NCBI GenBank assembly: GCA_964406475.1
Contig: CAYORS010000019.1
Location: 1 to 9,655 of the forward strand
Length of the DNA: 9,655 nt
Direction of reading: 5' to 3'
Source of the DNA: JAQBQZ01 sp964406475
Lineage (GTDB): Bacteria > Patescibacteriota > Minisyncoccia > Phycocordibacterales > CAIRYW01
Made by a program: the position numbers and the translations under genes. Positions 4,525-9,655 of this stretch are shown one piece after another. How positions within the stretch are numbered: the first letter of the stretch is position 1; each line of letters opens with the position of its first letter. The notes beneath the pieces were generated by a model, which did no database searches, was not told where the DNA came from, and saw only the letters and a program-made list of their open reading frames with translations.

Positions 4525-6180
4525 TTATTTTTTATACAACAATCGTGCCATTCTCAAATCATCATAACTAAAAACTCCTTTGAGTTTTTCAAAGACAGGC
4601 TTCAATACATCTGTCCCACACTCATCAAATGCTTTGAATATTTTTGAAGTTTTTTTCTTTATATCTTTTGGGAGGAGTTTTTCTATTTGTTTGTGTGTAA
4701 TACTTTCAGTATCTCGAAGTGCTTCTATGTGTTGAAGAATTGTTCCCAATGTTAAAGATCTTTTTGCAACAATATCTTTGAGTTCAAAACCTCGTTCAAT
4801 AAGAAGACGTGTTTCATCATATGTGGTTTGTTTTTTGATTTCTGTAATATCTCTTTTTGCAAGCTCTCCTCCAGAGGCAATGATGAAGTTTTGATGCATA
4901 GTATGAAGATCACCACGAGACAGAGCAGCAAAGTTCTTTTGAGCTTCATCTGATTCCTCATGGAAGCGAATATCTTGAAGGCTAATTGTGGGATGCACCT
5001 TGAATGCCATATCGTTCCATCCAAGTAAAAACAAGCCTTGAAGCCTTCTTACACGGGATAATGCCACATACCCTTGCCCATACTCAAAAGACAGCCCTAG
5101 GTCCATAATAGCCGTATCAAGAGACATTCCTTGACTCTTGTGTATGGTAATAGCCCACGCGAGACGCAGAGGAATCTGGGTAATTTTGGCTTTGGTTTTA
5201 CCATCTTCTTCAATCACCCAATCAAGGGGGGTAACGGTTATTTTTTTGCCGGCTTTGGTAAGAACAACAGGAAACCCTGTCAGACTATCGAATCCTTGCA
5301 CTTCACCGATAGTACCATTCACAAAACCGTTTTCGTGGGAATTTTTGGTAAACATCACAACAGCACCACGCTTCAAAACAAGTCTTTCAGGAGAAAGGCA
5401 ACTTTTTTTGAGATTCAAAACTAGAGATTCTCTTCCTTTACTTGTCATTATAAAAACCTGTTCTTCATCATTAATTTTTGAAAGTTCTGTATCATTGATA
5501 CGGTCTACATTGAGATTGTGAGGGAAGAGCTTGGTAGTATCAGCAGGCATCTTCTCTCGTTCGATATAGCGAGATTGAAGGAGTTCAAAATGATATTCAT
5601 CAAAAGATCCTCCACGTATTGCAGACAGTACAGACAAAAACTCAGCATCATCTTGGCGATGTTGTTCTTCAAGATAACAACACACCATCTTCAACTCTTC
5701 CCAAACAGAAGATTCGAAAGCAAAAGAAGAACTTCTTCCCTTCTGTACTGGCGGCAACTGGAAGAAATCTCCCACACAGACAACCTGTATACCACCGAAG
5801 GGCTCGGTGTTACCTCGTACATATCGACACACCATATCGACCATTCCAAAAGTTGTACTTCCAAGCATCGAAATCTCATCAATGATGAGGACTTTTGTTT
5901 TTGTGAGGCGATTGTAGATTGTGCGATTATCAGACAATATACTCAAATCATATTCTGATAGTGTGTTTTTGACACCGATACCGCTCCATGAGTGGATGGT
6001 CATACCTCCAATATGAGTGGATGCAATCCCTGTTGATGCAGTGATAGCGGGCTCAATATTGTGCTCGCGCAAATATTTGATGTACTCACGGATTGTATGA
6101 GTTTTACCACTTCCAGGCTCTCCTGTAAGGAATACATTAGCACCGGTTTTGAGAATTTCGAGAGCTTCGGTTTGAGTCAT
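4525..6180 (-). CDS. pif1: Pif1-family SF1B DNA helicase with C-terminal helix-turn-helix domain
   Basis: This 551-residue protein is an ATP-driven 5'-to-3' helicase of the Pif1 group. Motifs appear in order: Walker A GEPGSGKT (20-27), Ia ASTGIAS (48-54), Walker B IIDEISM (99-105), a Pif1-signature-like D115-x3-R119-x2-R122, motif III GDFFQLPPV (137-145), R175 in EEQHRQDD, motif V WAITIHKSQGMSLD (342-355) and motif VI GYVALSRVR (370-378). Residues about 453-490 look like the helix-turn-helix often found at the C-terminus of RecQ and Pif1 proteins (LLIERGFELKDIVAKR, 459-474). The gene follows the nuclease gene by 37 nt and has its own TATACT box ending 6 nt before the ATG, so the transcript can be leaderless. 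Pif1 helicases unwind G-quadruplexes, D-loops and stalled forks; with the adjoining RecB-like nuclease it may do end processing, which is inference. RecD-like identity is less likely given the signature region. Confidence 0.93.
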   Translation of the reverse strand: MTQTEALEILKTGANVFLTGEPGSGKTHTIREYIKYLREHNIEPAITASTGIASTHIGGMTIHSWSGIGVKNTLSEYDLSILSDNRTIYNRLTKTKVLIIDEISMLGSTTFGMVDMVCRYVRGNTEPFGGIQVVCVGDFFQLPPVQKGRSSSFAFESSVWEELKMVCCYLEEQHRQDDAEFLSVLSAIRGGSFDEYHFELLQSRYIEREKMPADTTKLFPHNLNVDRINDTELSKINDEEQVFIMTSKGRESLVLNLKKSCLSPERLVLKRGAVVMFTKNSHENGFVNGTIGEVQGFDSLTGFPVVLTKAGKKITVTPLDWVIEEDGKTKAKITQIPLRLAWAITIHKSQGMSLDTAIMDLGLSFEYGQGYVALSRVRRLQGLFLLGWNDMAFKVHPTISLQDIRFHEESDEAQKNFAALSRGDLHTMHQNFIIASGGELAKRDITEIKKQTTYDETRLLIERGFELKDIVAKRSLTLGTILQHIEALRDTESITHKQIEKLLPKDIKKKTSKIFKAFDECGTDVLKPVFEKLKGVFSYDDLRMARLLYKK

Positions 6181-6186
6181 AAGAAT

Positions 6187-6192
6187 AGTATA
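6187..6192 (-). promoter_or_regulatory. -10 hexamer for pif1 (predicted leaderless)
   Basis: TATACT on the minus strand, followed by exactly 6 nt (ATTCTT) and then the ATG at 6180, predicts transcription from the A of the start codon. It lies in the 37-nt gap after the nuclease stop. The -35 region is T-rich and without clear consensus, so read-through from upstream is also possible. Confidence 0.45.
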
Positions 6193-6217
6193 GAAGAGAA
6201 AACAAAAAAACTCTAAT

Positions 6218-7072
6218 CTATCGTATTTCTACATACAAATCTTGATTGAATCCACCCACACCTACAAATTTGAGAGACGAGTCTTTGCGAAGAATTTTTT
6301 CATATGGCAAACAATGAATACATCCCGAGGGACCTTTGGGACATTTAAAATCCATCTTGTCTCGAGCTTCTTTCACTTTGTATGCAACTTCAAGAACTTT
6401 GTTTTTGGACTCTTCTAGATCTGGAAGTTCTTTCTCGACTATTTTGTCGCTTTCGAGATACCAGTAGCTTGCTTTGGTAACGGGACGTTTTTGGAGAGCA
6501 TTGCAGAGCAAGAGATATATAGGAAGCTGTAAAGACGAATCACTCTCTTCCTTTTTACCAGTCTTAAAATCAACAATATGAAGCGAGTCTGATTCTGGTA
6601 GATATTCTATCCAGTCTACGAGTCCGTTTAAAATAATATTTTTGTTTTCATCAATGAGAAAATTAGGATTCATTGTTTCGCGCTTGAGTTTGATGATTTT
6701 GTTTGGCAGAAACTTTGGATCTTTTATGACATTGCGAATCATCGTGATTCCTCTTTCTTTGAACTCTTTTTCTTCTTCAGGAGTTATGAAGCCGCCCTTG
6801 ATCCCTGTGACTTTGGACCACGCTACTTCAAAATCTTTAAGAAGATCTCGTTTGAGTCTGTCTTCTGCTTTATAATTACCCAAACCTTCAAGTACTTCGT
6901 GAACAGCAATGCCTAAAGACATATGAGGAGTCACAAGAGACATTTTATTTCTTGTGACAGGATCTTTGTACATATTATGAAGATAATACAAACGAGGACA
7001 CTTCAAAAAATCTCCCATAGAAGAGTGTGATACCCATACAGCAGAGTACTTGGATTGAGAAAGAGAGTTCAT
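6218..7072 (-). CDS. PD-(D/E)XK nuclease, RecB/AddB/Cas4-like, with probable Fe-S cluster
   Basis: This 284-residue protein is a single-domain RecB-type nuclease. Visible motifs are: the N-terminal SHSSMGDFLKCPRLYYL (15-31) typical of the family, GIAVHEVLE with H58 (54-62), GLVDWIE with D153 (150-156), the catalytic IVDFKTGKK with D168 and K170 (166-174), and QLPIYL with Q182 and Y186. Four cysteines are placed as in Fe-S nucleases of the AddB/Cas4 type: C25 next to the first motif, and C244-x6-C251-x2-C254 near the C-terminus. Such clusters pin the ends of the nuclease fold together. The ATG is 2 nt after the stop of the 82-residue membrane protein, with no Shine-Dalgarno site, implying coupled translation; the Pif1 helicase follows. 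No cas genes or repeats are present, so a CRISPR role is not supported. Exonuclease work with the helicase is the favoured guess. Confidence 0.9.
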   Translation of the reverse strand: MNSLSQSKYSAVWVSHSSMGDFLKCPRLYYLHNMYKDPVTRNKMSLVTPHMSLGIAVHEVLEGLGNYKAEDRLKRDLLKDFEVAWSKVTGIKGGFITPEEEKEFKERGITMIRNVIKDPKFLPNKIIKLKRETMNPNFLIDENKNIILNGLVDWIEYLPESDSLHIVDFKTGKKEESDSSLQLPIYLLLCNALQKRPVTKASYWYLESDKIVEKELPDLEESKNKVLEVAYKVKEARDKMDFKCPKGPSGCIHCLPYEKILRKDSSLKFVGVGGFNQDLYVEIR

Positions 7073-7074
7073 AA

Positions 7075-7323
7075 TTACTTATTGTTTAATCCTGATACAA
7101 AATCTCGTGCTGTAGCGATAAGTTCTCTCAAAAATTCAAGTAGAAGTACGAGTGTATCCCATATAATACGGAAAAGAGATTTTGCGATTGTCCAAATATC
7201 CTGAACTACATTATTATTGACAATATCTTTGAGTGAAATTCCAAAAAAATACTTGAGAAGTGCAAGTGCAATAATGAGAAGAATAATTGTTTTTAAAAAA
7301 CCACGATCATGTCTTTGTTGCAT
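7075..7323 (-). CDS. Small single-span membrane protein with amphipathic tail, function unknown
   Basis: This is an 82-residue protein with no recognised family. It begins with a short basic segment (MQQRHDRG), has one strong hydrophobic span (FLKTIILLIIALALLKYFFGI, about 9-29), then NNNVVQDI and a long amphipathic, partly hydrophobic helix (about 41-76). It would sit in the membrane with the N-terminus inside. It lies between the secreted M23 peptidase (36 nt upstream) and the nuclease, whose ATG comes 2 nt after its stop, so at least the nuclease is translationally tied to it. A TACAAT box ends 7 nt before the ATG at 7323. Position and coupling argue that it is a real gene. A role in anchoring either neighbour is possible but not shown. 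Confidence 0.72.
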   Translation of the reverse strand: MQQRHDRGFLKTIILLIIALALLKYFFGISLKDIVNNNVVQDIWTIAKSLFRIIWDTLVLLLEFLRELIATARDFVSGLNNK

Positions 7324-7330
7324 AGCTTTT

Positions 7331-7341
7331 ATTGTATAACA
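7331..7341 (-). promoter_or_regulatory. -10 region for the 82-residue membrane protein gene (predicted leaderless)
   Basis: On the minus strand TGTTATACAAT (7341-7331) holds TACAAT (7336-7331), whose end is 7 nt before the ATG at 7323; the overlapping TGT-TATACA would be an extended -10 shifted 2 nt upstream. Either predicts a leader of 1-3 nt. The sequence upstream is very A+T-rich. Confidence 0.45.
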
Positions 7342-7359
7342 AATTTTTAAAAAATAAAA

Positions 7360-8688
7360 TTACAAACTCGGGAGATACAAAAGAGGATCGAGAAATGCTT
7401 TTGGATCTCCAATAGGAATAGTGACCCCCTGACAGTTTGTTGCGGTAGGAATCTGTGTCACGCGCACACCCTCTGTTGCAAGAAGTGTAAGGTGAAGATG
7501 TGGACCTGTCACATAGCCTGTATGGCCACTATACGCAATAACATCCCCTGTTGTGACAGAATCACCAGGACTTACACTAACCGATGACAAATGGGCATAC
7601 AAAGTTGAGAGCCCGTTGGGGTGTTTGATAAGAATCCATTTGCCATATGAGTAGCAGTTTTTCTTGAGGTCTGTATTCCCTGTTGCTTGCACAGTCCCTG
7701 ACAACGCGGCTAAAACTTTGGTCCCGTCAGTAGCTCTAAGGTCGATACCATTGTGTGTCCCCGAGGCATACAGACGCCCTGAAGACCCTGTTTTTCCGAA
7801 CTGTTGAGTAATAAATACGTTTGCTACAGGCCAGGAAAGAACGGCACCTTTTTTGGGAAGTTTTGATGGATCAATAGCAATCTGAAGCTCTGACTCGTAG
7901 GCAAAGAGCTCTTTTTCAAACTCTGCTCTGAGTTGGATTTTTTCTGCGAGAATACGAGCATATTCTGATTCTTTGTTTTTTGTATCCAAGAGAAGCTTGT
8001 CTTTTTGTTTGGTAGTATCGATCACGGCTTTTTGTTGACCTGATAGATTATTTTTGAGTTTTTTGAGTTCATCTTCTTTTTTTTCTTGTTCTGTTTTTTT
8101 GTGAGATAAGTTCACCTGAAGATCTTCAAGATTAGATATTGAATCGACTATTTTTGTATTGATCTTTTCGTACTGATCGAAGTATTCTGTCACACTATCA
8201 AAAGACTGATCAAGAAGAAATCTTTCGACCAAAGACAAATCATCAGCAAGTCGAAGATCTCTCATCGACAAAGCGATGGTGAATTTTTTTTCATCAATCG
8301 ATGTTTCTGTGTCACTGATCTGTGTTTTTAGCGTCCCGATTGTTTTTGTAGTTGTGGTGAGGTTTTTTTCGGTAAGCTTTAGTTCTGTTTCGAGTTTTTT
8401 CTTTGAAAGATTGAGTGCATCAAGCTCATTTTTGAGGCTTTTGGCTTGAGTTGCTGTTTTGTCGAGACTTTTTTCATACAATTTTATCTCTTCTTCGAGT
8501 TTTTGTATCTCGGTATTTGTGTCTTTGATTTTGTTTTTGAGATCATCCACAGTATCAGCATATACAAATGTATGAACCACAGAAATAACAAAAAAGCTCA
8601 CTAAAGCGAGTCCGACAATACAGATGTGTTTGGAATACTCTGATTTATAAAAGTTTTGACGCATAAGTAAGACGAGAAAGTGTCTCAT
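7360..8688 (-). CDS. Secreted M23-family (LytM) peptidoglycan endopeptidase with long coiled coil
   Basis: This 442-residue protein cuts cell-wall peptide bridges or, in EnvC-like relatives, controls amidases during division. It shows a signal or anchor segment (about 22-44, ending HTFVYA before DTV), a very long coiled coil (about 46-270, rich in K, E and L heptads), and a C-terminal M23 domain (about 285-435). The zinc site appears complete: H312-x3-D316 (HNGID) and H399 in HLH, with H366 (LYAHL) and H397 as catalytic histidines. EnvC-type proteins lose these residues, so this one should be an active enzyme. C345 and C419 could form a disulfide outside the cell. The start is ambiguous: the ATG at 8688 has TGCTATAAT ending 8 nt upstream but overlaps gltX by 44 nt; the ATG at 8664 gives a more typical signal peptide and a 20-nt overlap. 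I chose 8688 on promoter placement. Confidence 0.9.
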   Translation of the reverse strand: MRHFLVLLMRQNFYKSEYSKHICIVGLALVSFFVISVVHTFVYADTVDDLKNKIKDTNTEIQKLEEEIKLYEKSLDKTATQAKSLKNELDALNLSKKKLETELKLTEKNLTTTTKTIGTLKTQISDTETSIDEKKFTIALSMRDLRLADDLSLVERFLLDQSFDSVTEYFDQYEKINTKIVDSISNLEDLQVNLSHKKTEQEKKEDELKKLKNNLSGQQKAVIDTTKQKDKLLLDTKNKESEYARILAEKIQLRAEFEKELFAYESELQIAIDPSKLPKKGAVLSWPVANVFITQQFGKTGSSGRLYASGTHNGIDLRATDGTKVLAALSGTVQATGNTDLKKNCYSYGKWILIKHPNGLSTLYAHLSSVSVSPGDSVTTGDVIAYSGHTGYVTGPHLHLTLLATEGVRVTQIPTATNCQGVTIPIGDPKAFLDPLLYLPSL

Positions 8689-9655
8689 CTTTACCAATTA
8701 TAGCAGATATTTGGAAAGGGTCTGGGGATTTTTCTTTACCCGAGAGTGCAACTCGCATAGCCCATAAGACAATACCTCTCCCCTTCTCGGTAGCATAATC
8801 CCATACAGAGTTTTTGACCGCATCAAGAGTCCATTCGCCATCTATCTTTTCGATACAAAAAGCAAGGGTCTCTATGTGTTCTTTGAGAGTATCGAAAGAA
8901 ACTTCTGTGTCTTTGCGAAGCTTTTGAGGACAAAGTAAAAGCTCTTTTTCGTAGAAAGGAGTGTCAAAGAAAAAATCGAGCTCTCCTTGAGAAACCATAA
9001 GAGAGATATCAGAAAAAATATCTATTCTCTCTATAATAAGAGGAAGAATTTTTTCGACAACGTCTTTATGAGAACTAAATGCGTGAGGCAATCGATGCAG
9101 AATTTCTTTTTTTAATGTGTTTGGCGGAAGTGTTTTGAGGTGTTCTTTATTAAACCATCGTAATTTTACCTCATTAAAAATAGCCGGGCTTTTTTGAACT
9201 TTTTTGAGATCAAAAGCGCTGATCAAATCGGTATGTGAGAATACCTCTTCTTCTGTACCAGGATTCCACCCTATAAAAGCAACACCATTCAAAATAGCGT
9301 CTGGTAAAAATCCTTTTTCAATATATTGTGATACAGCGAGAGCACCTTTTCGTTTTGAGAGCTTCTGTCTGTCTTCGCCAAGAACAAGCGGAATATGAGC
9401 ATACACAGGAGTTGGAGCACCAATTGCTTTTTGAATAAGGATTTGACGAGGGGTATTAGAGACATGATCATCACCACGAATAATATGTGTGATCCCCTCT
9501 TCAAAGTCATCGACCACAACTGCAAGATGGAATAGTGGTTCGTTGATGTTTTTTGCAATGACAAAATCATACAAATCCGTTGTGTCCATTGTGACAAGAC
9601 CTTTTATTTCATTAACAAAACAAATAACTGTGATAGGGTTTTTCAAACGAATAAA
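8645..9655 (-). CDS. gltX: Glutamyl-tRNA synthetase, C-terminal 336 residues, 5' end beyond window edge
   Basis: This class I synthetase charges tRNA-Glu (and tRNA-Gln in organisms lacking GlnRS). The visible part begins inside the catalytic domain: IRLKNP (2-7 of the visible sequence), FVIAK (31-35), the GITHIIRGDDHVSNTPRQ signature (54-71), YAHIPLVLGEDRQKLSKRKG (85-104) with the KLSKR form of the KMSKS loop (98-102), then the stem and C-terminal anticodon-binding helices down to the ending SRLTYASKLL. The reading frame is open to the right edge without a start; a TTG at 9646 is internal, not the initiator. Full-length enzymes have about 470-500 residues, so about one third is missing, including the HIGH motif. 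The gene overlaps the M23 gene at its 3' end. A discriminating or GluQ-type variant cannot be judged without the N-terminus. Confidence 0.95.
   Translation of the reverse strand, partial: FIRLKNPITVICFVNEIKGLVTMDTTDLYDFVIAKNINEPLFHLAVVVDDFEEGITHIIRGDDHVSNTPRQILIQKAIGAPTPVYAHIPLVLGEDRQKLSKRKGALAVSQYIEKGFLPDAILNGVAFIGWNPGTEEEVFSHTDLISAFDLKKVQKSPAIFNEVKLRWFNKEHLKTLPPNTLKKEILHRLPHAFSSHKDVVEKILPLIIERIDIFSDISLMVSQGELDFFFDTPFYEKELLLCPQKLRKDTEVSFDTLKEHIETLAFCIEKIDGEWTLDAVKNSVWDYATEKGRGIVLWAMRVALSGKEKSPDPFQISAIIGKDETLSRLTYASKLL
8697..8705 (-). promoter_or_regulatory. Extended -10 promoter inside gltX for the M23 gene
   Basis: TGCTATAAT on the minus strand is an exact extended -10 (hexamer 8702-8697). 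It lies within the last codons of gltX, and the predicted start is near 8690, 2 nt before the ATG at 8688. Because it is inside a coding region, chance occurrence is possible, but its spacing agrees with the other genes of the window. Confidence 0.45.

Noticed and set aside
4511..4533. GACT-GCGG-AGTC hairpin followed by a T-rich run on the + strand
   Set aside because: The stem is only 4 bp and the T-rich part encodes the helicase C-terminus; a strong terminator already lies upstream at 4415-4450.
5131..5958. Several + strand open frames opposite the helicase gene
   Set aside because: They lie antisense to clear Pif1 motifs and have the composition of shadow frames, with no promoter or domain support.
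6218..7072. Cas4 and a CRISPR locus
   Set aside because: The nuclease resembles Cas4 in its cysteines, but no cas1, cas2, effector or regularly spaced repeats occur anywhere in the window.
1..9655. Alternative genetic code with TGA as glycine, as in some Patescibacteria
   Set aside because: TGA ends the coiled-coil gene just before a terminator and the 34-residue ORF, and none of the conserved proteins needs TGA read through.

Overview
The window looks like chromosome from a small-genome bacterium, most probably a Patescibacterium (CPR, Parcubacteria-like). This is an inference from the style of the proteins: a GltX with a KLSKR loop, very compact or coupled genes, small Smr and small membrane proteins, a four-helix TspO, and a Pif1 helicase next to a RecB-like nuclease. 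No taxonomic marker was searched. The standard code fits: TGA ends two + strand reading frames, and no minus-strand gene needs TGA read as an amino acid.

Layout, left to right. A minus-strand block (1-3299) holds the N-terminal 519 residues of a type I restriction subunit HsdR (running off the left edge), a small Smr-domain protein, an unnamed four-helix membrane protein, and a RhuM-Fic fusion protein. Transcription runs from Fic towards hsdR, with additional promoters before the membrane protein and before hsdR. A short + strand unit (3405-3534) follows: a candidate 34-residue membrane peptide, or a small RNA, ending in a strong hairpin-plus-T terminator that also ends at the stop of the convergent tspO gene (3533-3934, minus). 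A divergent + strand gene (4045-4407) encodes a membrane-anchored coiled-coil protein; it has its own promoter, leader hairpin and terminator. A second minus-strand block (9655-4525) reads gltX (5' end off the right edge), a secreted M23 endopeptidase with a long coiled coil, an 82-residue membrane protein, a PD-(D/E)XK nuclease with a probable Fe-S cluster, and a Pif1-family helicase.

How the genes may work together. HsdR plus the RhuM-Fic protein suggests a small defence or toxin neighbourhood. The nuclease-helicase pair looks like a compact DNA-processing module. The M23 protein is a cell-wall hydrolase of the division or remodelling kind. GltX is housekeeping.

The most unusual pattern is in the gene starts. 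Seven start codons (hsdR, Fic, the 34-residue ORF, tspO, the 82-residue protein, the M23 protein, pif1) each have a -10 promoter hexamer ending only 6-8 nt before the start codon, and none has a Shine-Dalgarno sequence. Transcription from these sites would give mRNAs with 0-2 nt leaders. This predicts largely leaderless translation for monocistronic or operon-leading genes, and it was used here to pick starts. The two genes that start 2 nt (nuclease) and 4 nt (Smr) after an upstream stop also lack Shine-Dalgarno sequences and are probably translated by coupling.
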